A stretch of DNA of 64,000 nucleotides from Trueperaceae bacterium (GCA_023954415.1 JAMLIB010000006.1:62001-126000), one strand, 5' to 3'; positions 18,152 through 26,931 are shown, counted from the stretch's first letter. Made by a program: numbers and translations. Notes: a model not told the origin generated them from the sequence alone.

Positions 18152-18804
18152 CGGCCGGCGCCGCCGGCGCGCCGACCGGACCGGCCGCCCTGACGGCGCG
18201 ACCGGTCCTCGGCGGGACACTCGTGCGCATCGAGGCGCTGGAGCAGCGCCACCTTCCCGACCTGCTGAGGATCGCCTTCGCGCACCCGGACGAGTTCCGG
18301 CTGACCTCCACCCCGACGGACGCGGCCGCGGCCGACAAGTACTTCGGCGCGGTCTTCGCTCAGCGCGACGCCGGCCACGCCTACCCGGTGGCCATCCTCG
18401 ACGCCGCCGGTAAGGTGGTCGGCACGAGCCGCCTGAGCGAGATCGACTTCAGGCACCTGCGCTGCGAGCTCGGCTTCTCCTGGTACGACCCGGCCACGTT
18501 CCGCACGGGCGTGAACATCGAGAGCAAGCTCCTGCTCCTGCGCTTCGCGTTCGAGGCTCTGGGCATGCACCGCGTCCAGATCCACACGGACACACGCAAC
18601 GTGCGCTCCCAGAAGGCCATCCTCGCGCTCGGCGCCCGCTTCGAGGGGGTGCTGCGACGGCACCAGGTCGCCAAGGACGGTTACGTTCGCGACACGATGG
18701 TGTACGGCATCACGGACCTCGACTGGCCCGAGGTGGAGCAGCGCCTACTGGGCAGGCTGGCGCGCCGCCTCGAGGGCCAACGCGCGGCGATCCAGAGCGG
18801 CTGA
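18148..18804 (+). CDS. GNAT family N-acetyltransferase (RimJ/RimL-like)
   Basis: A 218-residue acetyltransferase with the order typical of RimJ/RimL-type enzymes: L-R-I-E-A-L-E at the start, GTSRLSEIDF, WYDPATFRTGVNIESKLLLL and the acetyl-CoA region ALGMHRVQIHTDTRNVRSQ, followed by LGARFEGVLRRHQVAKDG. Such enzymes acetylate protein N-termini or small molecules. The GTG start overlaps the phosphatase stop by 4 nt, so the two are coupled. The target is unknown. Confidence 0.9.
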   Translation: MTAGAAGAPTGPAALTARPVLGGTLVRIEALEQRHLPDLLRIAFAHPDEFRLTSTPTDAAAADKYFGAVFAQRDAGHAYPVAILDAAGKVVGTSRLSEIDFRHLRCELGFSWYDPATFRTGVNIESKLLLLRFAFEALGMHRVQIHTDTRNVRSQKAILALGARFEGVLRRHQVAKDGYVRDTMVYGITDLDWPEVEQRLLGRLARRLEGQRAAIQSG

Positions 18805-18882
18805 CGACGCAAGCGGCATGACGGTCGGGCACGTTCGCGCCGCGCTTACCGCCGATAGCGTCGGACGGAAGCCGCAAGTGGT

Positions 18883-19590
18883 TCAGCGGATGCCGTGGAG
18901 GATCTCGTCAAGCCCAGCCGGGTCGGTGATGAAGACTTCCTTCGGGCGCGTCTCGATGACGCCCTCGACCTCGAGGGCCTTGAGCGCGCGCGTGACAGTC
19001 TCCCGTGACGTGCCCGCCAGGTTCGCCAGCTCCTGGTGCGTGAGGCGCACGAGCGCGCGCTCCTCCTCGTGCTCCACGACGCCTCCCTGGTAGAGCTTCA
19101 GCAGCACGTAGGCCACGCGCCCCTGAGCGTCCTTGTAGGAGAGGACCTGCGACTCGTCGTCCATGCCGCGGAGCCGCTCCGCCAAGGTGGCGTTCAGGTT
19201 CAGGCTGATGGCCGGGTAGTCGGCGATGAGCTTGCGGAAGTCGTCGTTGAAGAGGAGGTAGGCCTGCACCTCGCTCAGGGTTACGGCCGTGGCGCTGCGG
19301 GTCGACTCGCCCAGGAGCGCCATCTCGCCGAAGTACTCCGGGCACTGCAGGATGGCGAGCGTCTTCTCGTGACCTCCGAGGTCGACCTTCGAGAGCTTCA
19401 CCAGACCCGAGGCGATGATGTAGAGGGCCTCGCCCTTGTCGCCTTCCTGGAACATGGTGACACCGGCCTCGTAACCCCGCTTGCGCACGGCGGCGGCAGC
19501 GATGTCCAGCGCCCTGTCCGGTGCGCCGACGAAGAGGGGGACCCGCTTCAGCAGTTCCAGGATCTCGAGTCGTTCGGCATCGCTGTTCAC
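18883..19590 (-). CDS. Crp/Fnr family transcriptional regulator
   Basis: A 235-residue regulator. Residues about 20-130 form a cyclic-nucleotide-binding fold (GVTMFQEGDKGEALYIIASGLVKL, FGEMALLGESTRSATAVTL). Residues from about 150 form the Crp-type winged helix (RLTHQELANLAGTSRETVTRAL, recognition helix included). The FGEMALL-x4-R-S-A phosphate-binding cassette is intact, so cyclic nucleotide binding is plausible. No cysteine cluster typical of Fnr is seen. The GTG start has GGAG 6 nt upstream. It is divergent from the LolD-like gene with 84 nt between. Its targets are not evident. Confidence 0.93.
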   Translation of the reverse strand: MNSDAERLEILELLKRVPLFVGAPDRALDIAAAAVRKRGYEAGVTMFQEGDKGEALYIIASGLVKLSKVDLGGHEKTLAILQCPEYFGEMALLGESTRSATAVTLSEVQAYLLFNDDFRKLIADYPAISLNLNATLAERLRGMDDESQVLSYKDAQGRVAYVLLKLYQGGVVEHEEERALVRLTHQELANLAGTSRETVTRALKALEVEGVIETRPKEVFITDPAGLDEILHGIR

Positions 19591-19659
19591 AATGGACTCC
19601 AGGTGGCTTCACGGCCCAGGTCGGGGCGCGGTGTGGAGCAACTTTTCGCGACCGGCCCG

Positions 19660-19665
19660 TATAGT
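19660..19665 (+). promoter_or_regulatory. candidate -10 element of a leaderless transcript
   Basis: TATAGT lies 6 nt before GTG (19672) and 9 nt before ATG (19675), an in-frame GTGATG pair without a Shine-Dalgarno sequence. Confidence 0.55.
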
Positions 19666-19674
19666 AACCCCGTG

Positions 19675-20373
19675 ATGCCCGTTCTTGCGAGTCGCGCCCT
19701 CGAACGCCGGTTCGACTCCCCCGGCGGGGCGGTGGAGGTGCTGGCGGGCGTGTCGCTGACCGTGCGGGCGGGCGAGGTGGTGGCCGTCCTTGGGCCGTCC
19801 GGTTCCGGCAAGAGCACGCTGCTGCACCTGTTGGGCGGTCTCGACAGGCCGGACGCGGGCGAGATCTACTGGGGCGACTTCCCGGTGCACGAGCACGCTC
19901 CGCGGCAGCTGGCCGCTCGCAGGGCGCGTTACGTAGGGCTCGTGTTCCAGAACCACTACCTGCTGCAGGACTTCACGCTGCTCGAGAACGTCACCATGCC
20001 GTCGCGCATCCTCGGCGAGCCGGACGAGGAGCGCGCCGCCACCCTCCTGACGCGCGTCGGCCTGGGCGGACGCCTCGACCATCCGCCCTCCAAGGTCTCG
20101 GGCGGCGAGCGCCAGCGCGCGGCCGTCGCGCGCGCCCTCGCCCTGCGACCGAAGGTGATCCTCGCGGACGAGCCGACCGGCTCCCTCGACCACGCCAGGG
20201 CAGAGGAGGTCTTCGACCTGCTCGTAGCCCTCGCCGCCGAGGAGGGCACGGCCGTGGTGGCCGTGACGCACGACGAGCGCCTCGTCGACCGCCCCGGCGT
20301 GCGCAAGCTCCGACTCGTCGCCGGGCGGCTGGGGCCGACCGAGGTCGTAGGGGCGACGCCAACGGTCGCCTGA
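19675..20373 (+). CDS. LolD/MacB-type ABC transporter ATP-binding protein
   Basis: A 232-residue ATPase of the LolD/MacB/FtsE class: Walker A GPSGSGKST, Q-loop VFQNHYLLQDFTLLENV, signature VSGGERQRAAVARAL, Walker B VILADEPTGSLD and H-loop VTHDERLV. Relatives energise lipoprotein release or mechanotransmission from the inner membrane. The frame is open far upstream (through the antisense of the Crp gene), but the start is set at the GTGATG pair behind TATAGT, and homologues begin near LASRALERRF. No FtsX-type permease is adjacent, so it is an orphan component here. Confidence 0.9.
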   Translation: MPVLASRALERRFDSPGGAVEVLAGVSLTVRAGEVVAVLGPSGSGKSTLLHLLGGLDRPDAGEIYWGDFPVHEHAPRQLAARRARYVGLVFQNHYLLQDFTLLENVTMPSRILGEPDEERAATLLTRVGLGGRLDHPPSKVSGGERQRAAVARALALRPKVILADEPTGSLDHARAEEVFDLLVALAAEEGTAVVAVTHDERLVDRPGVRKLRLVAGRLGPTEVVGATPTVA

Positions 20374-20493
20374 GCGCCATCGCCACCGAGGCCGCCGGTG
20401 GCCGTACGTGCGTAGGCCCGGCAGCAGGACTTCCACTCGTCAAGCAGGTGAACGGAAGCTGAAGCATGGGCGCCTAGTGTGCGGTAGTTCACG

Positions 20494-20502
20494 TGCTAGC
20501 AT
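20494..20502 (+). promoter_or_regulatory. candidate extended -10 promoter of the first solute-binding protein gene
   Basis: TGC-TAGCAT followed by CGC, about 100 nt before the ATG. The same TGn-TAGCATCGC arrangement precedes the paralogous gene at 25227. No good -35 hexamer is visible, consistent with an extended -10. Confidence 0.5.
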
Positions 20503-20605
20503 CGCAGGCGTCGAACGTTGGTACAGCGAGGGCCGCGAGCGCGTCACCGATACGAAAGCGCCAAGGCGGCCCCATGCCGACCACGTCGTGGAAACTGGAG
20601 GCTAC

Positions 20606-22174
20606 ATGAAGAGACTGGTACTGCTGCTCGCTCTACTCCTCACGCTCGGGCTGACGAGCGCGCAGACCCTCGTGTTCGGGTCGAGCGGCTTCCCCGCCTC
20701 GCTCGACGCCGTCGATTCCCAAGACGGCAACTCCCTCGTCGTCAGCGGTCAGGTCACGGAGCGCCTCGTCGACTTCGCGCCCGGCAAGACGGACCTCATC
20801 CCCGGCCTCGCCACCTCATGGAGCGCCAACGACGACGCCACCGTATGGACGTTCGAGCTCCGCCAGGGCGTCAAGTTCCACGACGGCACCTCGTTCAACG
20901 CCGAGGCGGCCAAGTTCAACCTCGACCGTTGGAACGACCCGAACCACCCGTACAGCGGGCGCGCCGAAGGCAAGACCTTCGTGCCGTGGGGCTGGGTCTT
21001 CGGTGGTCCGATCGGTGAAGGCAACCTGATCGAGAGCGTCGCCATCACCGGCGAGTACGAGATCCAGCTGACCCTCACCCAGCCGGCTCCGTTCCTCCCC
21101 GCGCTGTTCGCCGCCGCCTACTTCCAGTTCAACAGCCCTACGGCCGTCATGGCCGCCGGCGTCAACTACGGCACGCCGAACGTCGGCTCCGTCGGCACCG
21201 GCCCCTTCAAGTTCGTCGAGTGGATCGAGGGCGAGCGCATCGTCCTCGAGCGCAACGACGACTACTGGGGCGGCCCCGCCGGCGTCGAACGCATCGTCTT
21301 CCGCGGCATCGAGCAGCCCACCGCCCGCCTCGCTGAGCTCCAGGCCGGCACCATCGACATCGCCGTCAACCTGACGAGCGACGACCTGGCCACGGTCCAG
21401 AACGACCCCAACCTCAAGACCGCCATCGCCGACACCGAGCTCAACGTCGGCTACATCTCCATGCACCAGGCGAACGCGCCGTTCGACAACGTGCTCGTCC
21501 GCCGCGCCGTGGCGTACGCCATCGACCGCGACGCGATCGTGAGCGCCTTCTACGAGGGCCTCGGCGTCGTCGCCCAGGACCACCTCCCACCCGTGCTCTT
21601 CGGTCACGGCGAAGACTGGCCGTACGAGTACAACCCGGAGAAGGCCAAGGAGCTCCTCGCGGAGGCGGGCTTCCCGAACGGCTTCACCACGCAGTACTGG
21701 TACATGCCGGTCAGCCGCCCGTACTTCCCGGCCCCGCAGCCCATCGCCGAGACGATCGCCTCGTACCTGGCGGACGTCGGCATCACGGCCGAGCTCATGA
21801 CGGAAGACTGGGCCACCTACCTCGCCGACTACCAGACGGGCAAGTTCCCGATGTACATGATCGGCTGGAACGCCGACTACGCGGACCCCGACAACTTCCT
21901 CCGCACCTTCTTCGGTCCCTCGGCCCTCACCGACCAGGGCTGGGATAGCCCAGAGACCCGTGCCATCATCCAGGAGGCCAGCCAGATCGCCGACCAGGAC
22001 CGCCGCGCCGAGCTCTACGCGCAGGTCGTGAACACGGTCGCGGACCAGGCCATCTCGATCCCGATGGCGCACAACCGCTCGCTGAACGCGACGCGCGTCG
22101 GCATCGACGGCTGGGTCGCCAGCCCGCTCGGCTTCAGCTCCGTCAGCCTGCACTCCGTCACGAAGGCGCAGTAA
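20606..22174 (+). CDS. ABC transporter substrate-binding protein, family 5 (peptide/nickel type)
   Basis: A 522-residue periplasmic SBP with a signal peptide of about 20 residues (MKRLVLLLALLLTLGLTSAQ) and no lipobox. Class C features: a ligand lobe starting LVFGSSGFPASLDAVDSQDG, the family-5 signature region LATSWSANDDATVWTFELR and KFHDGTSFNAEAAKFNLDRW, then KAKELLAEAGFPNGF and IGWNADYADPDNFLRTFFGP. Binds oligopeptides or other solutes. The ATG follows GGAGG. The protein is closely similar over its whole length to the gene product at 25348. A strong hairpin separates it from the permeases downstream. Confidence 0.95.
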   Translation: MKRLVLLLALLLTLGLTSAQTLVFGSSGFPASLDAVDSQDGNSLVVSGQVTERLVDFAPGKTDLIPGLATSWSANDDATVWTFELRQGVKFHDGTSFNAEAAKFNLDRWNDPNHPYSGRAEGKTFVPWGWVFGGPIGEGNLIESVAITGEYEIQLTLTQPAPFLPALFAAAYFQFNSPTAVMAAGVNYGTPNVGSVGTGPFKFVEWIEGERIVLERNDDYWGGPAGVERIVFRGIEQPTARLAELQAGTIDIAVNLTSDDLATVQNDPNLKTAIADTELNVGYISMHQANAPFDNVLVRRAVAYAIDRDAIVSAFYEGLGVVAQDHLPPVLFGHGEDWPYEYNPEKAKELLAEAGFPNGFTTQYWYMPVSRPYFPAPQPIAETIASYLADVGITAELMTEDWATYLADYQTGKFPMYMIGWNADYADPDNFLRTFFGPSALTDQGWDSPETRAIIQEASQIADQDRRAELYAQVVNTVADQAISIPMAHNRSLNATRVGIDGWVASPLGFSSVSLHSVTKAQ

Positions 22175-22191
22175 GCACAAACCGTGAAGGT

Positions 22192-22222
22192 GTTTGGGAG
22201 CGCGAGTCACGCGCTCCCAAAC
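22192..22222 (+). terminator. hairpin between SBP and permease genes
   Basis: A perfect 13-bp stem GTTTGGGAGCGCG (22192-22204) / CGCGCTCCCAAAC (22210-22222) with a 5-nt loop. There is no T tract. It may stabilise the SBP mRNA 3' end and lower read-through into the permeases. Confidence 0.7.
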
Positions 22223-22371
22223 CCATGCCGGGAGCGTCGGGGACGCCCTGCCCGGGGCGGCCCCGACCCGTCCGGGTTATGTTGCTGCAAGAATCACTGA
22301 TCGACTTGGCGGCGCCGGGTGTATCGCCCCGTTAGCGCGCCCGTTCGCCGGGTCCTATTAGGAGCAAGCGC

Positions 22372-23427
22372 TTGACCGCGTATATCGTCCGCCGCCTGTT
22401 GGGTCTCGTCCCCGTGCTGATCGGGGTCACCCTGCTCATCTTCTTCCTGACGCGCATCATCCCCGGCGACCCGGCGATCGCCATGCTCGGGGAGCGCGCG
22501 GCCCCGAACCTCATCGAGCGGCTACGGGCCGATCTGGGGCTCGACCGACCGTTGTTCTTCAACACGGCCGAGTACCGCGAGACCGGCAAGCTCGGCGACC
22601 TCTTCGACTCGCAGTACTTCGACTACATGGGCGGCATGCTGCGCGGCGACCTGGGGCGCTCGATCCTCACCCTGGTGCCCATCACGCAGAGCCTCCTGCA
22701 CCGCTTCCCCGCGACGCTGGAGCTCACGCTGGCGGCCATGCTCCTCGCCGTCGCCATCGGCATCCCCGCCGGCACGTGGGCGGCGCTGCGCCGGGGCACC
22801 CTCGCCGACACGAGCGTGATGCTGGTAGCCATCGCGGGCGTGTCGTTCCCCGTCTTCTGGCTCGGCATCATCCTCATCTACGTCTTCGCGGTCGTGCTCG
22901 GCTGGCTGCCGCCTTCCGGCCGGCTCTCCGTGTCGACCTCGATCCAGCCCATCACGGGCATGTACGTGCTCGACGGCCTGCTCGCCGGCAACTTCAAGGG
23001 CGCGCTGAACGCCGCCAGGCACCTGGTCCTGCCTGCGATAGCGCTCGGCACCATCCCGCTCGCCATCGTGGTGCGCATGACCCGCTCCGCGATGCTAGAG
23101 GTCCTCGGCCAGGACTACGTACGCACGGCCCGCGCCAAGGGCCTCGCCGAGCTGACGGTGGTACGCAAGCACAGCTTGCGCAACGCCCTGCTGCCCGTCA
23201 TCACGGTCATCGGCCTGAGCTTCGGCTCGCTCCTGTCCGGCGCCATCCTGACGGAGACGGTCTTCAGTTGGCCCGGCATAGGACGGTGGGTCTACGACGG
23301 CATAGCTGCCCGCGACTACCCCATCATCCAGGGAGGCGTGATCTTCGTGGCCACCCTGTTCGTGTTCGTGAACCTGCTCGTCGACCTCTCCTACACGCTG
23401 ATCGACCCGAGGATCCAGTACGCATGA
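22372..23427 (+). CDS. ABC transporter permease, DppB/OppB type
   Basis: A 351-residue inner-membrane permease with six predicted helices. It has the N-terminal YIVRRLLGLVPVLIGVTLLIFFLTRIIPGDP typical of DppB/GsiC, and the EAA loop EVLGQDYVRTARAKGLAELTVVRKH. The TTG start is chosen because AGGAG lies 7 nt upstream and homologues begin at this position. It pairs with the DppC-type gene 98 nt downstream. No ATP-binding subunit is encoded in the window, so the transporter must use an ATPase encoded elsewhere. Confidence 0.94.
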   Translation: MTAYIVRRLLGLVPVLIGVTLLIFFLTRIIPGDPAIAMLGERAAPNLIERLRADLGLDRPLFFNTAEYRETGKLGDLFDSQYFDYMGGMLRGDLGRSILTLVPITQSLLHRFPATLELTLAAMLLAVAIGIPAGTWAALRRGTLADTSVMLVAIAGVSFPVFWLGIILIYVFAVVLGWLPPSGRLSVSTSIQPITGMYVLDGLLAGNFKGALNAARHLVLPAIALGTIPLAIVVRMTRSAMLEVLGQDYVRTARAKGLAELTVVRKHSLRNALLPVITVIGLSFGSLLSGAILTETVFSWPGIGRWVYDGIAARDYPIIQGGVIFVATLFVFVNLLVDLSYTLIDPRIQYA

Positions 23428-23525
23428 TCGAGACCGCCCGACCTCACCGCCAGCAGCCGTACGAGGGTCCAGTGCGCAAGACCGCTGCCATCCGACCTAC
23501 CGACAACGCCGACGGAGGAGGGTAG

Positions 23526-24416
23526 ATGGACGCCGCGACAACGACCCAGAACGGCCTCGAAGCGACGAGCCACAAGCGCGGCAACGACCTGGTACGGCGG
23601 TTCTTCCGCCACCCCACGGGCGTCCTCGGTCTCGCCATCGTCGTCTTCCTCGTCCTGATCTCGGTGCTGGCACCCGTGCTCAAGCCGTACGACGCCAGGC
23701 GCGACCGCGACCTGAGGGCGCGGCTCAGCCCGCCGAGCGCCGAGCGGTGGTTCGGCGCGGACGAACTCGGCCGTGACAACTTCACGCGCGTGCTGCACGG
23801 CGGCCGCATCAGCCTCCGGGCCGGCCTCATCGCCGTCGCCTTCGCGGTCGTCATAGGCACTCTCCTTGGGCTGATCGCGGGCTACGTCGGCGGCTGGCTC
23901 GACACCGTCATCGTGTGGCTGGTCGACATCCTCCTGGCGTTCCCCGGCATCCTGCTTGCCATCGCGATCGTGGCGACGCTCGGTCCTAACCTGACCAACG
24001 CGCTCATCGCGATCGCCATCACACAGGTGCCGATCTACACGCGGATCGTGCGCTCCGTCGTGATGCAGGTGCGCCAGTCGGAGTACGTGCAGGCCGTCAG
24101 GGCGCTCGGGTCGGGGGGCACCAGGGTCGTGCTGAAGCACGTACTGCCCAACTCGCTCGCCCCGCTCATAGTTCAACTCACTCTCTCCATCGGCACCGCC
24201 ATCCTGGATGTCGCCGCACTCGGCTTCCTCGGCCTCGGCGCGCAGCCCCCGGCCCCGGAGTGGGGGCTGATGATCCGCGACGGCTTCTCGCAGTTCCTCA
24301 GGGCGCCCTGGATGTCGATCTTCCCAGGCATCGCCATCTTCCTGGCCGTGGTCGGCTTCAACTTGCTCGGCGACGCGATCCGCGACATCCTCGATCCGCG
24401 GTTGCGCAACATCTGA
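23526..24416 (+). CDS. ABC transporter permease, DppC/OppC type
   Basis: A 296-residue permease. After an N-terminal charged segment come LVRRFFRHPTGVLGLAIVVFLVLISVLAP, the domain LSPPSAERWFGADELGRDNFTRVLHGGR common to OppC/DppC, five further hydrophobic segments and the EAA loop YVQAVRALGSGGTRVVLKHVLPN. It ends IRDILDPRLRNI, as family members do. The ATG follows an excellent GGAGGAGGG. It forms the heterodimer partner of the upstream permease. Confidence 0.95.
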   Translation: MDAATTTQNGLEATSHKRGNDLVRRFFRHPTGVLGLAIVVFLVLISVLAPVLKPYDARRDRDLRARLSPPSAERWFGADELGRDNFTRVLHGGRISLRAGLIAVAFAVVIGTLLGLIAGYVGGWLDTVIVWLVDILLAFPGILLAIAIVATLGPNLTNALIAIAITQVPIYTRIVRSVVMQVRQSEYVQAVRALGSGGTRVVLKHVLPNSLAPLIVQLTLSIGTAILDVAALGFLGLGAQPPAPEWGLMIRDGFSQFLRAPWMSIFPGIAIFLAVVGFNLLGDAIRDILDPRLRNI

Positions 24417-24471
24417 CCGGCCTCGCTCCGCGAGCTCTGCGCCGGAGTCCGGTCCCTCCGGTCGATCGGCG

Positions 24472-25101
24472 CTAGCGTGGGGCGAGCGTGAGCGCCTCCA
24501 GATGAGCGTGGTCGTTCACCCGCTCGACGACTGTCCAGGCACCGAGCCGCACCACGCTGACGCTGGCGTTCGCTATCAAGATGGTCGGCCCGCCCGGCGC
24601 GCCAGCCACGTGACCGAAGGCGACCTTGAGCACCGTGTGGATGACGCCGCCATGCGTCACGCACGCCACGCGACCCTGCCCGGGTAGCTCCCCCAGCCAG
24701 TCGCGGACGCGGACCATCACGTCTTCGTACGACTCGCCGCCTTCCGGCCGCACGTCGACCCGCCCGGAGCCCCTGAGCGCCCTTACGCGCAGCTCGCTCT
24801 CGGACATCTCGGCCACGGTCTTGCCCTCGAGCACCCCACCGGCCATCTCACGTAGCCGGGCATCGAGCTCGGGCGCGCGACCGGGGAAGACGAGCCGGGC
24901 CGTCTCGACCGCGCGGCTCAGGTCGGAGGCGTAGACGCGGTCGAAAGCGGTGGCGGCCAGCCTGGCACCGAGGGCGCGCGCCTGCGCACGGCCGAGGTCG
25001 TTGAGGGCGTTGTCGCTGCGCCCCTGCACGCGCCCCTCGCGGTTCCAGTCGGTCTCGCCGTGGCGTATCAGCCACAGCTCCAGCATCTTCTCGCATCTCA
25101 T
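24472..25101 (-). CDS. histidine phosphatase family protein (phosphoglycerate mutase-like)
   Basis: A 209-residue phosphatase with LWLIRHGETDWNREGRVQG at the N-terminus (catalytic His in RHG), YASDLSRAVETARLV, the Glu-containing LREMAGGVLEGKT and the second catalytic His in ACVTHGGVIHTVL. This motif set is typical of cobalamin alpha-ribazole phosphatase/GpmB-like enzymes, but no cobalamin gene is close. The frame is open upstream to 25284. The start at 25101 is supported by TACACT 7 nt before it. The gene lies antisense between the two transporter blocks. Confidence 0.9.
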   Translation of the reverse strand: MRCEKMLELWLIRHGETDWNREGRVQGRSDNALNDLGRAQARALGARLAATAFDRVYASDLSRAVETARLVFPGRAPELDARLREMAGGVLEGKTVAEMSESELRVRALRGSGRVDVRPEGGESYEDVMVRVRDWLGELPGQGRVACVTHGGVIHTVLKVAFGHVAGAPGGPTILIANASVSVVRLGAWTVVERVNDHAHLEALTLAPR

Positions 25102-25108
25102 CCGGCGA

Positions 25109-25114
25109 AGTGTA
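25109..25114 (-). promoter_or_regulatory. candidate -10 element of a leaderless transcript
   Basis: On the minus strand TACACT ends 7 nt before the ATG at 25101, with no Shine-Dalgarno sequence. Confidence 0.55.
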
Positions 25115-25226
25115 ACGCGCGCGCGGGGTGCGCCGTGGCACGGCCCGCTCGATCGGGACGAGGCCGGAGACCGGCGACGGGTCGCGTGCGGCTTACGGCC
25201 CTCACGCGAATCAGCGAGCCGGGGCG

Positions 25227-25235
25227 TGGTAGCAT
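25227..25235 (+). promoter_or_regulatory. candidate extended -10 promoter of the second solute-binding protein gene
   Basis: TGG-TAGCAT followed by CGC, 112 nt before the ATG at 25348. It matches the element before the paralogue at 20494-20502. Confidence 0.5.
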
Positions 25236-25347
25236 CGCCTGCATAACCAACAGGTGGAGGCGTCTTCGAGCACCTGCCCGACAACCATCAGCCAGATGGT
25301 CGAGCGTACCGTTGCCGGCGAGCCCCCTACCGCCTACAGGAGGCAGG

Positions 25348-26919
25348 ATGAAGAAAGCAGCATTCGTCGCGGCACTGTTCTTGGTACTCGGGTTGGCGCA
25401 GGCGCAGACGCTCGTGTACGGCGTCTCCGGCTTCCCAACGTCCCTCGACGCCGTCGACACCACGGACGGCAACTCGCTGGTCGTCAGCCGCCAGATCGCC
25501 GAGCGCCTCGTCGACTTCGCGCCCGGCTCCACCGACCTCGTGCCCGCCCTCGCCACCTCGTGGAGCGCCAACGAGGACAGCACGGTCTGGACGTTCGACC
25601 TCCGTCAGGGCGTGAGCTTCCACGACGGCACGCCGTTCGACGCCGCCGCCGTGAAGTTCAACATCGACCGCCTCAACCACGCCGACGACCCGGCCGGCAA
25701 CCGCGCCGACGGGAAGACGTTCGCCATGTGGGACGCCACGTTCGGCGGCACCATCGAGAGCGGCTCCAACCTCATCGCCGACGTCGAGGTCGTCGACGAC
25801 CACACGGTGCGCATGCACCTGACGCAACCCGCGCCGTTCCTGCCGGCCCTGTGGGCGGCCGTCTACTTCCAGTTCGGTAGCCCGGCGGCCATCCAGGCGG
25901 CCGGCGTCGCCTACGGCACCCCGGGCTTCGGCGCCGTCGGCACCGGCCCCTTCAAGTTCGTCTCGTGGACCGAGGGCGAACGCGTAGTGTTGGAGCGCAA
26001 CGACGACTACTGGGGCGGCCCCGCCGGCGTCGAGAGCGTCGTGTTCCGCGGCATCCAGGAGCCGACCGCCCGCCTCGCCGAGCTGCAGGCCGGCACGATC
26101 GACGTCGCCGTGCTCCTCACGTCCGACGACCTCGCTACCGTGCAGGCCGACCCGAACCTCGTCGTCCAGGTCGCCAGCTCGGAGCTGAACGTCGGCTACG
26201 TCGCCATCCACATCGACCACGCTCCGCTCGACAACGTCCTCGTGCGCCGCGCCATCATGCACGCCGTCGACCGCGACGCCATCGTAGACGCGTTCTACGA
26301 GGGCCTCGGCGTGACCGCGCAGGACCTCCTGCCGCCTTCGCTCTTCGGTCACGGCGAGCCCTGGCCCTACGAGTACAACCCCGAGCGCGCCAAGGAGCTC
26401 CTGGCGGAGGCCGGTTTCCCGAACGGCTTCGACATCGAGTTCTGGTACATGCCGGTGAGCCGCCCCTACTTCCTGTCGCCGCAGCCCATCGCCGAGACCA
26501 TCGCGTCCTACCTCGCGGACGTCGGGATCAACGTCGAGCTCAAGACCGAGGACTGGACGACCTACGGCGCCGACTACCGCGCGGGCAAGTTCGCCATGTA
26601 CATGATCGGCTGGAACGCCGACTACGCGGACCCCGACAACTTCCTCCTCACGTTCTTCGGACCCTCGGCCGTCGGCCGCAGCGGCTGGGCGGACGCCGAC
26701 GTCTACGCCGCCCTCGCGGAGGCTCGCCAGATCGCCGACCCCGACGAGCGCGCCGCCCTCTACGCCAAGGTGAACGACATCATCGCCGACCAGGCGATGG
26801 CGATGCCCGTCGCGCACAACCGCTCGCTCAACGCCACGCGGGCCAACGTCCACGGCTGGATCCCCAGCCCGCTCGGGTTCAGCTCCGTGGACCTTCACGG
26901 CGTCACGAAGACCGAGTAG
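25348..26919 (+). CDS. ABC transporter substrate-binding protein, family 5 (paralogue of 20606-22174)
   Basis: A 523-residue SBP with signal peptide (MKKAAFVAALFLVLGLAQAQ). It matches the first SBP almost collinearly: TLVYGVSGFPTSLDAVDTTDG, LVRRAIMHAVDRDAIVDAFYE, YEYNPERAKELLAEAGFPNGF, IGWNADYADPDNFLLTFFGP. Differences concentrate in residues around 110-150 and 240-280, which may alter ligand choice. The ATG sits behind AGGAGGCAGG; the longer frame upstream is not coding. It has its own promoter element and a 14-bp hairpin at the 3' end. It probably delivers to the same permease pair. Confidence 0.95.
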   Translation: MKKAAFVAALFLVLGLAQAQTLVYGVSGFPTSLDAVDTTDGNSLVVSRQIAERLVDFAPGSTDLVPALATSWSANEDSTVWTFDLRQGVSFHDGTPFDAAAVKFNIDRLNHADDPAGNRADGKTFAMWDATFGGTIESGSNLIADVEVVDDHTVRMHLTQPAPFLPALWAAVYFQFGSPAAIQAAGVAYGTPGFGAVGTGPFKFVSWTEGERVVLERNDDYWGGPAGVESVVFRGIQEPTARLAELQAGTIDVAVLLTSDDLATVQADPNLVVQVASSELNVGYVAIHIDHAPLDNVLVRRAIMHAVDRDAIVDAFYEGLGVTAQDLLPPSLFGHGEPWPYEYNPERAKELLAEAGFPNGFDIEFWYMPVSRPYFLSPQPIAETIASYLADVGINVELKTEDWTTYGADYRAGKFAMYMIGWNADYADPDNFLLTFFGPSAVGRSGWADADVYAALAEARQIADPDERAALYAKVNDIIADQAMAMPVAHNRSLNATRANVHGWIPSPLGFSSVDLHGVTKTE

Positions 26920-26931
26920 GGCGGCGATGAG

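Noticed and set aside
24472-25284. Assigning the phosphatase at 24472-25101 as cobC of a cobalamin locus
   Set aside because: Motifs fit several histidine phosphatase subfamilies and no cobalamin gene is nearby.
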